Source of the DNA: Deroplatys truncata
Lineage: Eukaryota; Arthropoda; Insecta; Mantodea; Mantidae
Assembly: GCA_030765065.1 (NCBI GenBank)
Contig: CM060988.1
Coordinates: forward strand, 195,546,565-195,610,564
Direction: 5' to 3'
Length of the DNA stretch: 64,000 bases
In this document: positions 33,019 through 44,716 of the stretch, piece after piece
Layout of the letters: each line of letters starts with the position of its first letter
Numbering within the stretch: the stretch's first letter is position 1
Position numbers and translations under genes: made by a program
The notes under the pieces: generated by a model
Told to the model about the DNA's origin: nothing
The model's input: only the letters and a program-made list of their open reading frames with translations
Database searches by the model: none

Positions 33019-34904
33019 TCTTGTATGTAGGTAGCTTTTAAACTCAAATGATGAATTAATTTCATGTACCTCCCCCCATTGTTTATGAAATTATTGTACA
33101 ATGTTTAGAAATTTTTATGGTGAATCCTTGCCTTTACCCCTTATAATTGTAATTTTGTACAGCCCCAGCTATTTCTAACAATGGATGAAAAATGTCCTGA
33201 TATTCATGCAAAAGAATGTGAAACATTGGCAGAACATCGGACTTCCCCTGGCAGTCTTCCAAACTCTAGAAACTTTACATAACCTATAAGTACCCTTTGG
33301 CTGTGGAGCAATCATTGATTGGAATGGTGATGTAGCTTGTTAGATAATTACAGTAGGTAAAATTTTAAACTTTTATGCAACTTCTTTGGTCCCACAGTTA
33401 TTTAAAACATAAAACCTACATAGTTTTCCATAATAAAGTAACCCTTAATATTAACCATGAAATAGAGGTTAAGCTAGTGAATATGTACATTCTGCACTCT
33501 CAGGACACCAAGTTAACCTCTTTGGAAAGGATACATAATGTGAGACCGTCGAGAAAAGTAGTCTTCACTGATTGCTAATGCTAGCAATTCTGTCTCTTTG
33601 GACAATTATTTAGTATGACCTGCTAATGAAGTTGATTACACTATAAGCAGAAAGGAAATAAAAAAAAACTTTCTTACTGACGTTTATTAAAATATTTTAG
33701 CGCTGCTGTCAAATGTGTTATAAACAGATTTGATTATGTTTTTGTTTTGCTATGTCTTAATTGCTAAATCATGACCATCTACACATACATTGCTTGGAAT
33801 GAAATATCAGTGGCATTTGTCTTATTTTACATGAATATTCTGTTGAACAACAACAACAACTATTTTCTACTCCATGGCATTCTCAACTATAAGTCAAGAC
33901 CTTCTTCGCAACTATGTTTTTTTATAGCCCAATGTGTTCGTATTGAAATATTAAAAGTGTAAATTCTTTTTAATATTTTAGTTGTTTATGAAATTAGAAG
34001 GTGTTTTATAGCACCAAGTCCATGAGAATGAATTGAGCTTTTCAAACCTGAAACAATTATCAAAATAAGATGAGTGTTATTTAAATTACTTTACATAGAG
34101 ATTAATTTTCTCTATTTACAACATTAATACAGGTTTTTGATAAGGGAAGTGTATTATATGCAGTGCATTTGATACTTTATTCTTAAGATAGCGCATTTAC
34201 TTTTAAAATGTACTATAACTGACATATCATATGAGTATAAGCCAACTTCTTGTTTTGTTTATATTGAGTCACCATGACTGATGATGACTGTTATACATCT
34301 AGAAATATAATATTTTTTTCATTGTAATAAGACATATGGTATTCTATTCCCTATGATGTGTAGTACTGCACCTTGAGCTCATTTTCTCTTACATTCATAA
34401 CCCTCCTTTTTTCAGTGGGCTCTTCATGTTCTAACAAAAAAGTGGGTATTGGAAGATGAGTTGGAGTAAATATGTATATGGAGGTAGTTTTCCATTGGGG
34501 TAGCAGTGCAATTAAAGTTGCTCTTGTCTGTTCTCTTAAGATGGTTAGGGTAAGTTTTAAAGTAGAAGCAGTTGTTTTGAATCTTCACTAGATCCCCAGT
34601 TTTTAACAAAGAACATATTGGTGGATTTCTAAGATAATGACACAGACACCTTTTTGTTGAAAAAGGTAAGCACCTTTGTGACTATAGTTTGTCATTCAGG
34701 GTCTAAGCTAGGTTTATGGCCGCATTAGAATTCCATGTTTCAGGTTGTTTTGGTAATGGTGGGTGATTTTTGGTGCAGAACTAAAGAAATGTCTTCTTAT
34801 TTATTTATTTTTTTTTTCTGGAGAGTGAATTAAAATATCCGCTCAGAATTGAAATTACCTCAGTTCAGGTTAAGAACAGCATCATATTTACTTCTCCATG
34901 AATG
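33019..34904. other. intron 3 sequence, no gene seen
   Basis: AT-rich sequence inside intron 3. A short plus-strand frame near 33,183 (MDEKCPDIHAKECETLAEHR) was considered and not accepted as an exon. Confidence 0.45.
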
Positions 34905-35335
34905 ATTAACTTAAACAGTCTGTTGCATTCACATAACTTTCTTACAAGATATAACAAGAATACAATAAGCTAAAGTGATAAGTTAAATGTTTTCAAAGTC
35001 GATAGCTATGTGATGGCTTTAAAATTCTGTCCCCTTTGCATGAACTTGAAACAGAAAGAAAGAACAAAAAAAGAATAGTGATTTGCAAATGAGAAAAGTA
35101 GAGCTATCTAGAAATTCAAACTAACAACAAACAATATGACAGAAATGGTTAATGCCACAAAAAATGCTATGTGACATAAATTGTTTGCTTCAACGAGATC
35201 TACTTTTTGGTGGTAAGATTTTGTCTATCTCTTTAGAAACATTTTTTTATAAAATAAAAACAAACGAAGCTGTTTCCATGTAAAGGAGTGTTTAGGGTTG
35301 GAGAAATATTTTGAAAACTGTCGCCACTTATTAAA
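34905..35335 (-). mobile_element. E1 family repeat, diverged fragment g
   Basis: Reversed blocks such as GCATTCACATAACTTTCTTA, TTTGTCTATCTCTTTAGAAA and TTTCCATGTAAAGGAGTGTT follow the E1 order with large gaps. Old copy. Confidence 0.55.
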
Positions 35336-35609
35336 GAGGGTTTGAGTTAAGTATGGGATCTTGTAAGAATACTCTTCGAGACTTTGAGATATGCTGCTTT
35401 TTCAACAATGTGAACTCACATAAAGGACTCAAATCTATTACTTCTGCCTGTTACAAAATAGCAGGAGATAAAAGATTAATCTTAATAGCCGGGGTTTGAG
35501 TTGTATTTATTTTAACCACTTCACATTTATCTACAAAATTAAATATGCAATGATAATGAAAGTGAAAAAAAATATTAAACTAACAAATACCTAGATACAG
35601 AGTATAGGT

Positions 35610-35762
35610 TATACAACTGAGGGGGACACCTTGCGCACTGCAACCTACATATATCTATTGTGGCTACCACCCCCCAGGAGGAAGGGATAAAGTGATAGAA
35701 GCACAGGAGGTTACAGTCCGCCGGTAGACAGGCCACAGAGACTCGCGGAAGTTCCTGGTCCA
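35610..35762 (-). mobile_element. SINE family C, 3' fragment
   Basis: TATTGTGGCTACCACCCCCC, AGGAGG and CGCGGAAGTTCCTGG match the reversed 3' part seen at 41,835-41,960 and the forward one at 38,098-38,225. Confidence 0.65.
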
Positions 35763-35864
35763 TCCGTGTGTTGTGTGTATCTGTGAACAGAATAACTCAA
35801 AAACGAAATGTCGGATAAATATCTAAGTTCAGCATCTTTCAAGTATGCGATACGACAGATACGG

Positions 35865-36050
35865 GTAGTCGAGTCCGTTAAAGCATGAACCCGTGAACGG
35901 GAGGTCTACGGCTCAAACCCCGCTACAACCGTCCTCGCTGACTGAGAATTTTACCAGGTTTTCCTCAGTCCTCACAACTGCAAACGCCGGGGAGGTAACC
36001 TAAAGTTAGGCCTGGAGCGTTTCCTTCCCAAGTTTCCTTTCCAAAAACAA
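35865..36050 (+). mobile_element. tRNA-derived SINE, family D
   Basis: The head reads GTCGAGTCCGTTAAAGCATG then GTCTACGGCTCAAACCCC. The body has CAGGTTTTCCTCAGTCCTCA and AAACGCCGGGGAGG. A related body lies at 40,075-40,135 (TGTTTTCCTCAGTCTTCAGA). Confidence 0.65.
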
Positions 36051-36051
36051 T

Positions 36052-36303
36052 TACATTGGGTTTTATTTATGGACGCTCATTAACTACTGTGGCCCCTAGC
36101 GCCCCATTCTATATTGGGCGTGAAAGATCGGTAATTTTGCTCAGAGGTCTCTTTGTCAGGCTTGAGGTTCTTTTACGTGCCGTAAATCTACGACACGGGA
36201 CCACCGGCTTTACTTACCTTCCGAAGGAAGCCATGATAAACATTTTTACGCCCGAAAAAAAATCCATCGCCCTCCGCCAGGTTTGAACTCGCGACCTCGG
36301 GAA
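36052..36303 (-). mobile_element. SINE family A, 5'-truncated
   Basis: Minus-strand copy with tail AAATAAAACCCAAT and body up to CCCGAGGTCGCGAGTTC at the B box; the A box is missing. It follows directly on the family D SINE. Confidence 0.8.
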
Positions 36304-36639
36304 CTAGAACTAAAGGAAATTTCGTTTCGAAATATCATTTTCAGTTCATACATCATGTTGTAGTGCTGATGAAGTAAGACCACCCCAAACTCCCTCTATA
36401 CGGAAAAACAAGATTTTGAAGGAATACTCTGTAAAAGAGCAGGAAAAGAAAGCTATGTGAATGTAACACATCAGGTATGTTTTCATTGAAATTCTTTGGC
36501 AAGAAATGCATTGTTGAAGACAAGGATACTATGATAAGTTACAGCACGAACTAAACGTACAAAAAAGCTGTTATGATGAATTCGTATAAAAACAGTGCAC
36601 ATAAGAGCGATAAAACCAAAACGAAATGTGGCCATAAGA

Positions 36640-37096
36640 AACGCATGGCTCGCATTCGGAAGGTCCCGGATTCGATTCCCTTCGACCGTCCAACCTGACC
36701 TTGGGTTTTTCGTGGTTTTCTCTGGTCGGTAGTCGATGCTGGGTGCTTTCTCATCTACCACGGTTTTCCTTTCATTATTTCTCTTTCATTCCGTTTCCTC
36801 TGTTGCGTGCTTCTAGGTTTTGTGGCGTATGGCGGTGCCGGACAGATGGCGCGGATGCTTGCCCAAAGGAAAGAGTACTCCCCGTGGACACTAGAGAGCT
36901 GCTTTGTTTACAGGTTGGTTATCGTCCTCTCTAGGCATCTTCAACAGTGGGACGGGTCTTTGAGTCTGGAATTCTTAGAGACTTCCGCGTGTGTCTCTGG
37001 CCTGTCTCCTGCGGTTCCTTCTCTTCATCCCTTCCTCATGGGGGTAGTAGCAGCAATAGATCGCAGTGCCCCCCTCCGTTATATAACCTAACCTAA
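36640..37096 (+). mobile_element. tRNA-derived SINE, family C
   Basis: The head reads GCTCGCATTCGGAAGGTCCC then GGATTCGATTCCC. Next come TTTTTCGTGGTTTTCTCTGG and a body to CCCCCCTCCGTTATATAACC. It ends with CCTAACCTAAC, two units of the insect telomere motif, probably by chance. Confidence 0.75.
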
Positions 37097-37800
37097 CGCA
37101 ATTTATCGAAATTCGCAATATTCTTGTACCAGATTGGTAATTAAATCGTGAGTTAACAGGATAAAATCAATGCCGCAGCGGTTTTTCTGTTTATTTATTA
37201 AATTTGTCAAACTTTTTATTTACTACCCAACTTCTATAACGAACTGGTCGTCTTGACTTCCCAAATGGGACAGGAGGCCTTGCAATTTGCTTGCTCTCGC
37301 CCCGTTGAGCGTGAACTCGGAAGGAAGTGAAATCCCATTGTGCAATTCTTTACCGGAAGAAAGCTGCGTTTCTTTTAGCGCGCTCACCGTGAAGTTTGGA
37401 CACGTTACGTGCTAATAAGAGCCTCACTTAGCAGTTCAAAACGTGAAATCCGGATCTTTGTATCTTAAATAGAGATTGTAAACATCCGCCTTTACAACGT
37501 TTTTCTAAAACAGATGGCAAACTTAATACTTGCTTTCGGAATTGTCTGTCTTACACCAGGTTAAAAAATTCCACACGTGTAAGTTACATTGCTTCTTGAG
37601 GTATTAACATAGAACTCTTAGTTTGGTTATTTGCTGGAATACGTCACTTAACTTGATTGCGTTCATCCTTACTGGAATGTACCTATTACAGTCAAATCTT
37701 AACAGTGAATTTTTTTAATTAAAAGGAAATAACCGATGAACCCGATTTGAAGTTATATACAGTGCGTAGTGAGACTATTTTAAATAATCCCGAAAACCGA
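37097..37800. other. intron 3 sequence, no gene seen
   Basis: AT-rich; no supported feature. Confidence 0.4.
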
Positions 37801-37802
37801 AC

Positions 37803-38240
37803 TACATGGCTCCCTGGCAACATATCAGGCTCGCATCCGGGAGATTTCGGGTTCGATTCCCATAGACCGCTCACTCTGACCTGGAGTTTTTCGTGGTTTT
37901 CTCTGATCGGTAGGCGAATGCTGGGGTGGTTTCTCGTATACCATCTCATTTCCCTTTCATTACACTTTCTGCGCAATTTTCAAGCGTGCTTCTAGGTTTC
38001 GTGGCGTGGACAGCGGAGGGCTGCTTGGTCCACCGGTAGTTTATCGCCCACTCTAGACAGTTCCAGGCGTGGGTCGGTTCGAGCCTGGAACTGTTAGGGA
38101 CTTCCGTGCGTCTCCGTGGCCTGTAGCCTCCTGTGATTCTTTCACTTCATCCCTAACTCCTGCGGCGGTGGTAACCACAGTAGATCTACGTAGTTTGCAG
38201 TGCACGAGGTGTTCCCCTGCGTTGTATCACCTATAACCTT
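37803..38240 (+). mobile_element. tRNA-derived SINE, family C
   Basis: The head reads TGGCTCCCTGGCAACATATC then TTTCGGGTTCGATTCCC. Next come GTTTTTCGTGGTTTTCTCTG, GGCGAATGCTGGGGTGGTTT, and a 3' part with GTGGCCTGTAGCCTCCTGTG. Confidence 0.75.
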
Positions 38241-38266
38241 AATAATGGTGAAAACATTCTTGAAAT

Positions 38267-38269
<3 letters not shown>

Positions 38270-38316
<47 letters not shown>
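38270..38316. repeat. (TA)n microsatellite
   Basis: About 23 uninterrupted AT dinucleotides in intron 3, 440 bp past the donor of exon 3. Confidence 0.98.
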
Positions 38317-38318
<2 letters not shown>

Positions 38319-38756
38319 GCAGAGCTGTTCGTAAGACGATCCCGCCATCTATAGGAAAGAATGATAATTCTGTGGAACACAATTATACTAGGTGTCCCAT
38401 CTGCTACGGCAGCTCTTGATTGGATTTTTTGCCGTGCAGACCGTGTTTTAAACAATTGCCGATTTACAGGCGTAATGAGGTTGCTCTATTGAATTTTTGA
38501 AGTAGCGGTAGTTTCACTGTTCTTGCACCTTCAACATAGAAAAGCTTCGTGGTTTCTCCTGCTTGAAAGTCCAACTGACACTAATGGTCCACCATTTGTA
38601 GCAACTGATTCGACCATTCTTAGGTAAAACAATAAAAAAGTACATACACATCCTTATATGAAGATAACAAGAGAATTTTAAAAAAGTGCTCCTTTTGGCT
38701 TCAGGGGAGTCATTACACACTTTAGAATCAGTTATGATATTAAACAGTTCTCTCAC

Positions 38757-39037
38757 CCTGAATATTAGACTCACGTGTTCCCAGTCGCCCACATGATTGC
38801 CGAACACTTTGGTGGTGCCCAGACAGCGACCTCGGAACAGCGGGATGGGCCAAGGCCCCAAGGGTCCTAGACTTAGCGTGCACATGGCTTTACCCTGGCT
38901 GTAGGGGTAGAACATCCAGTAGGTGACGTGGAACTCAGAATCTTCAGGACACGGTGTGAGGAGAGCATACGCGGGCACTGGGTGATGTGTCGGCCTCCTG
39001 CCATGCAAGAACGAGGATGCGTTCTTCACTAGGGCAT
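38757..39037 (-). CDS. Vps62-like protein, exon 3
   Basis: Acceptor GACATGTGTTTCAG and donor TTCAGG/GTGAGAGA. Two bases complete the codon begun in exon 2; the exon leaves in phase 0. It reads ALVKNASSFLHGRRPTHH, FHVTYWMFYPYSQGK, GPLGPWPIPLF, VFGNHVGDWEHVSLIFR. GxHVGDWEHV is the best-conserved motif of Vps62/DUF946 proteins. The first 60 or so bases and the acceptor are the parent of the array at 39,038-39,990. The exon is intact. Confidence 0.92.
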
Positions 39038-39990
39038 CTGAAACACATGTCACAGAGTGAGAAAAGTACTGAGTGTTGTCAGGGGCTCCTGCTGCGCAAG
39101 AACGAGGATGTGTTCATCACCAGGACATCTGAAACAGAAGGAGCAGTATGGGAAGCGCAGTGGGGATGTGTCGGACTCCTGCCATGCAAGAACGAGGATG
39201 TGTTCATAACCAGGACATCTGAAACAGAGGGAGCAGTATGAGAAGCACAGTGGGGATGTGTCGGACTCCTGCCATGCAAGAACGAGGATGTGTTCATAAC
39301 CGGGACATCTGAAACAGAGGGAGCAGTATGAGAAGCGCAGTGGGGATGTGTCGGATTCCTGCCATGCAAGAACGAGGATGTGTTCATAACCAGGACATCT
39401 GAAACAGAGGGAGCAGTATGAGAAGCGCAGTGGGGATGTGTCGGGCTCCTGCCATGCAAGAACGAGGATGTGTTCATAACCAGGACATCTGAAACAGAGG
39501 GAGCAGTATGAGAAGCGCAGTGGGGATGTATCGGTCTCCTGCCATGCAAGAACGAGGATGTGTTGTTCACCTCTTCACCAGGACATCTGAAACAGAGGGA
39601 GCAGTATGAGAAGCGCAGTGGGGATGTGTCGGGCTCCTGCCATGCAAGAACGAGGATGTGTTGTTCACCTCTTCACCAGGACATCTGAAACAGAGGGAGC
39701 AGTATGAGAAGCGCAGTGGGGATGTGTCGGGCTCCTGTCATGCAAGAACGAGATGTGTTGTTCACCTCTTCACCAGGACATCTGAAACACCGGGCATAGT
39801 GTGATAAGGACACCTGGTGTTGTATCGGGGTCCTGGCATGCAAGAACGAGATGTGTTCTTCACTTCTTCACCAGGACATCTGAAACTTAGGGAACAATGT
39901 AAGAAGGGCACTGGGTGTTGTATCGAAATTCTGGCCTTCAAGCACGGACGTGTTTTTCACCAGGGCATCTGAAAGTGAGGGAAGAGTGTG
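39038..39990 (-). repeat. tandem array of the exon 3 start and its splice acceptor
   Basis: The landmark AACGAGGATG recurs at 39,010 (the true exon), 39,101, 39,191, 39,281, 39,371, 39,461, 39,551, 39,649, 39,747 and 39,845, with a faint copy near 39,945. The spacing is 90 bp, then 98 bp after an 8-bp gain (TTCACCTC). On the minus strand each unit repeats the acceptor (CCCTCTGTTTCAG) and the exon start: DVLVMNTSSFLHG where the true exon has DALVKNASSFLHG. Five units are open in one frame from 39,570 to 39,079, but the unit next to the real exon has a stop. No unit contains a donor. Confidence 0.92.
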
Positions 39991-40009
39991 AGAAAGCCAC
40001 TGGATGTTG

Positions 40010-40240
40010 TGACAGACTTCGTGAGAAAACCTGACTGAGTTATTCATCCCGACAGTCCTCCGTGACTGAGATTCCTCCTATGTTTTCCTCAGTCTTCAGA
40101 ACTGAAAAACACCGGAAGTACCTTCCCAAATTTTCTTTTCGAATTATCACTTAATTTCAAGCATAATCTGTGTCCACTACCTGTGGTGCCGTGTGTAGTA
40201 AGAATGGATGTTAAACAGTGCTAAAAATAGGAAACTATTC
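40010..40240. mobile_element. SINE-like fragment (family D body)
   Basis: TGTTTTCCTCAGTCTTCAGA, CACCGGAAGTACCTTCC and a CTTAATTTCAAGC stretch resemble the body of the family D SINE at 35,865-36,050. No head or duplication was found. Confidence 0.4.
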
Positions 40241-40890
40241 TAGTTAAAGACAAATGTTCTCGCCCCAGGCGGGGATAGAATCCAGGGACTCTGGGTGACC
40301 TGAGAAACCAGAACGCTCACCATATGACCACAAAAGCAATCGAAACGTATTTTTGTGGAACTTGAAGAAAGAACTAAAGGAGAGATAACGGAAATGTTTT
40401 GATTGGGATGTACACTGTATAATACGGAAACCTGTACCTTGCGAAGAAGCGAGGGGAAAATACTGGGGGCGCTTTAAATGTAGAAGAAGAATACAATTTG
40501 CGAAATAGATGGTGAAAATAGGCATTTAGTAAAAATGTTTTTGAAAGAGTCGTAGAAGGAAAGATAATGCTGAAACTCATGAAGAAAAGCAACTGGCTGG
40601 AATAAGAAACTGTTTGCTAAGAGATGCAACAGAAGGATTGGGAAAGGATCAAGGGCAGAGGAAGACATCACATGACAGTAACAAAATAAATAGTTGATAA
40701 GCGGAGATGCAGAGGAGAACGGAGGAGTTTTTAATGAAGGACCTATCCTTCGGCAGAAACTACTTCAGAATCTCGCAACTCGGGGATTTTACATGTGTAA
40801 ATTGTTGTCTAAGTCACTCCTATGTATACAATGTATTTTAACATTATTCATAAACATCCTATATAAAACATTGATACAACGATGACTCAC
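40241..40890. other. intron 2 sequence, no gene seen
   Basis: AT-rich sequence with short frames only. Confidence 0.4.
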
Positions 40891-41052
40891 CTATGTCCAT
40901 ATTAGTGAATAGATACCAGGATTCTGAATCCTTCCCCTCAGGAATAGCACGTGCTGTCACGTGAGGCAGGAAGTCCTGCACCGCGCTGGGGAAGTACTGC
41001 TCTCCTGGTGCCAGCCATACAAGTGGTGCCCACAGTCTTACCAACTGTTCTA
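40891..41052 (-). CDS. Vps62-like protein, exon 2
   Basis: Acceptor TTAATGTTGCAG and donor ATAG/GTGAGTCA. With two bases completing the prior codon it reads EQLVRLWAPLVWLAPGEQYF, AVQDFLPHVTARAI and SWYLFTNMDI, and leaves in phase 1. The start (LV..APLVWL.P.E.YFPS) matches the beginning of the mature domain in secreted Vps62-like proteins. An alternative acceptor six codons downstream is less likely because TTGCAG is preceded by a better tract and fits the phase of the signal-peptide exon. Confidence 0.88.
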
Positions 41053-41120
41053 CTGCAACATTAATAAAGTATGATTTGTATTTTTAGGGAGAAACAAACG
41101 AAAAAACAATGTGTGTTTAC

Positions 41121-41815
41121 TCCTTTTTACTTTCTTTGCCATTCGCATAGTACATAGAGAAGGTTTTACATTCCACCCAAAAATTCGATACCGAGATTTT
41201 ACCGGAAATACACGTTTTGAGGCCCCTGAATAAAAAGAAAGCATTTTTAGAAAAAGGTGTGTCTGCGAACTGAAAAAGAAAATCCTATAAACACCAAATT
41301 TGGCATTTACGTTCAGTATCTTCTAAAGATGCGACACAGAATTTTCAAGAAAATCCCCCCACCCTAAACTACACTTTACATGGCCATTTTTTCGACATTT
41401 TTTATTTTCTCAAAAATAACTGTAACGATTTTGATTAAAATGCCACATATTTAAGATATTTACATTACAAATAAAATGTACATCTTGAATTTACTGGGAA
41501 GAGCTCTCTTCATTCGGAAGGAATTTTGTATATCGGGTAAATTATAAGAAACACACAAATGTAGACCTTATTAAAATACACAATTTGTATCAAATAAATT
41601 TTTCTGTGGCATCCACTATTTCCGAAATATTCGTTATTATTGGTTTGAACTTTTCAACGCTTTTGCTATTTTTTTAAACTAGTGTCGCTGATCAGTTGTT
41701 TCTCGCAGTATCATGGAGAGAGTGTGAATTGCAAGGCCATCATATCAGTGTCGAATAACTTTTAAATATCTGACTATCGATTCGATTTCCTCCATCCCCC
41801 TTGTAACTGAAACTA
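41121..41815 (+). mobile_element. E1 family repeat, copy i (intron 1)
   Basis: Starts TTTACTTTCTTTGCC, keeps CACCCAAAAATTCGATACCG and GTAACGATTTTGATTAAAAT, and fades near AACTGAAACTAAGTGTG. The terminal block is missing. Confidence 0.75.
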
Positions 41816-41819
41816 AGTG

Positions 41820-42262
41820 TGTGGGATGGGGTAGAGTGGAGAGGAACACCTCGCGCATTGCGACCTACATAGATGTATTGTGGCTCTCATCCCCCAGGAG
41901 GCAGGGGTGAAGTGAAGGAATTACAGGAGGCTTCAGGTCGCAGAGACGGGCGGAAGTCCCTAATAATTCGTGTTAGAAGACCCTCCCACTGCTGGAGCTG
42001 CCTAGAGAGGGCGTTGAACGACCCGTAGACCAAGGGGCCCTCTAGTGTCCACGGGAAGTATCCGTACCATATATCAGGCACCACCATACAACACGAAATC
42101 TAGAAGCACCCCTGAAAGATGAGAAGGAAACAGGATGAAAGAGAAATGATGGAAAGGAAATCGTGTTAGATAAGAAACCACCTCAGCATTTGCCTCTCGA
42201 CCAGGGAAAACGACGAAAAACACAAGGTCGAATGGGTGGCCAACGGAAATCGAACCCGGGAC
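41820..42262 (-). mobile_element. tRNA-derived SINE, family C
   Basis: The minus-strand head (GGGTCCCGGGTTCGATTTCC) leads into TTTTTCGTCGTTTTCCCTGG and ends with CTACATAGATGT-type sequence and CCCAC. It resembles the copies at 36,640 and 37,803. Confidence 0.7.
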
Positions 42263-43880
42263 CCTTTCAAGAAGTAAATTACTTTTCCCGTGTTATACTT
42301 TCTTCCGTGTTCATTTGAATCGTCGGCTGAAGTTGAAAGAAAATTTTCTGCTGGTTGACAATATAAAATCTTTTTTATTTAAATTTTTGCACAAGGTATT
42401 CATTGTACATTGTAACTCTGTGTCTAAAGCTGAAATAGAAACAAGTATGCGAAAAAAAATCACCGAATACATTAACTATGGAACTATAATTTTAATACAG
42501 TAAAAAGCATACTACAATATCAAATTCCATAGTTAGCTTGCTTCCCTGTGCATTTCGTTCTTAAATAAGTAGTTAATTGTCGTAATGTTATTTAATTTCA
42601 TTTACGACCGGTTTTTTTCTTTTGCATATTATGCTGATTATAAAAATCCTAGCCCTAATCATAAAAAATTATATGCATACTTTTGAAATGTCTGCCTATA
42701 GCCTGTAAAATAATTTTCAATATTACTGAATTTTGTTTAACTGGGAAACAATAAAAGATACAGAAAAGTTCACTGCAGGAAACATATATAGCTCATTAAA
42801 ACACAAAATGTTTGTCCAATAATTTTTCTGGTAGCATTAACAATTTCAGAAATACTCAGTAATGCTTTTTCGAATTTTTCAGACTTTGAATAGTATATTT
42901 GAAATATTAAGTGGACAGTCTTTTGTTGCTCTAGCGCTCATGAAAAGCGAGTGTAATATCAAGACAACATTTGTCTAACCACTTTTTTTAAACGGTTGAT
43001 TCATTCTTAAGTCTCTTGTGTGCCTTTGCATAACTACAACTAAATGTGTGCTGGAGCCATTTCCAGGAATATGTATCATTGTTAGCGAGAAGTGGATAAT
43101 ACTGTATGAGTAAATTCTAAATTAGCGATGAAAATAAATAATAATTAAGGTCGGTGTTTGCTATAAACTGCAGCAACCAGATCACGCTAGGTACTCATTT
43201 GTTCTGGCGTGGGCAGCGTGACTCAGCTTTTAACACAGAGTTATTGGGTTGGCCTAGAATGATGCTGGGGGCTTTGCAAACCGGAACATTACATTATTGT
43301 GGGTCGCCTAACAGCTGCTTGTCTCAAGATCTCCTTTTCCACTCATGCATCAGAGTTCGCTGCTCTAGAACCCTGTATGTTATTACGTAAGAGCAACATT
43401 GGGGTTATGTCACTTATTTGTAATTATAACTTCACACGTTCTTCCGCAGAGGAAGCAAATCACTGTGGCGCTGCACAACATTTAGGTTATACTCTTGGTA
43501 TATACTATTACACCGACAATTTAGATTTCTTAGCAGTGATATCGTCCAAGACCAGTGGGTTTTAACTGCTCCATTAGCTGAGGAAGCTTCCTTAAATTTT
43601 ACGATGACTAGTCTTTTTTTTAATGCTCAGAAGTGCAGAGCTTTGATAAATCTCTGTAAACAGAGAAGTTTGGTTAGAATTCCACTTCATTTGACTTAAT
43701 TCCATTACTCTTTTATATTTGACGGTCTGATCACAACCTATATTAAAAATCCATTATTTGCTCAACCTCAAAACCAGAGGTAGCTGCGTGGAATCACGCC
43801 AGTAAAAGCTATTCGTTCATTCGCTGTGCGTTTAAAAACGCTTCACTGCAAATTCGCCCAATGTAATATCGAGGTTTAAG
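42263..43880. other. intron 1 sequence with an old E1 scrap
   Basis: At about 42,735-43,115 scattered E1 blocks remain (AAACAATAAAAGATACA, ATTAACAATTTCAGAAATA). Otherwise AT-rich with no gene. Confidence 0.4.
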
Positions 43881-43884
43881 AATG

Positions 43885-44548
43885 AATGTGAAAAGGTCGG
43901 ATGTGTTATGTGGGTAGAGAAAGCTTTTATGTAGCTTCTACAAAATATTTAAAAAGCTTTATGTTCCATCTACTTCGTGTTAATACAGGTAAACCTTTGA
44001 AGAACAGTTTGATTACACATTTCGTTGCAGGTACAAGCGTGATAGAGGTAACCAGATGTTTAAAAGCGAGTTGCTGTATGCTGGATTTCAAACTTTTCTG
44101 CAATGCATTTTTTGTACAGCACGCTTTTATCTTATCTCTTAACGTTTGCCAGTTATAGAAAACCACTTCCGAATGAAGAAGGCTTCATAGGCTGTTTCTA
44201 GAAAACTATTCCTAGAAAATTCAAGATATACATTTATAATGAAATATCTTAAATATATGGTATTTTTTTATTTATTTATTTTTAAATCGTTGGGTCACAT
44301 TGTTGAAAGATACTGAACTTATGTACCAAGTTTGTATTTATCGGAATTTTCGCTTTTCAGTTATGCTGTTTACACATACAGAGATTTTTTGGGGGGGGGT
44401 TCAGGGGATCTAAAAACATGTATATACTTCTGGTGAAATATCGACATCGAATCTCTGAGTGGAGTACAATACTTATTCTACTCACTGTTAAGTAGTGGCG
44501 GCGGCGGCGGTGGCGGTAGCAGTAGTAGTAGTAGAGAAAGTAAAAATA
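43885..44548 (-). mobile_element. E1 family repeat, copy k (intron 1)
   Basis: Reversed, diverged copy. It ends GTAGTAGTAGAGAAAGTAAA after a local (GGC)n and (TAG)n expansion at about 44,499-44,535, which seems to have grown from the CTACTACG hairpin of the E1 end. Confidence 0.7.
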
Positions 44549-44716
44549 AAATCAAAGTCATATTTAGTTCCAAGCAACACTTTTAGTTAGATGTAACAAC
44601 TAAGCAAAGCAGAAGGCACAGCTAAACAGCAAACAACTGAAGTACTGGATTCCGTTTATAAATTACGCTAGTCTGCATTTTCAAACTTTTTGTCACATCA
44701 TTTCTTAAAGGTTCTT

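Larger units (their letters stand above)
35765..36478 (+). mobile_element. E1 family repeat, copy h, broken up by SINEs
   Basis: E1 pieces lie at 35,765-35,855 (CAGAATAACTCAAAAACG), 36,310-36,415 (GACCACCCCAAACTCC) and 36,420-36,478 (ATGTGAATGTAACACATCAG). A family D SINE and a family A SINE lie between them. Confidence 0.6.

Noticed and set aside
33183-33280. Possible ShKT-like exon (CPDIHAKECETLAEHR)
   Set aside because: The first cysteines fit loosely, but the later ones are missing and no splice sites frame it well.
37083-37096. TTAGG-type telomere repeat
   Set aside because: Only about two units at the end of a SINE copy, so this is likely chance. There is no array.
39079-39570. A 163-codon repetitive frame that could be a secreted repeat protein
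   Set aside because: It is the in-frame run of the exon 3-derived units. It has no start, donor or family of its own, and ends at a stop before the real exon. Kept as an array, not a gene.
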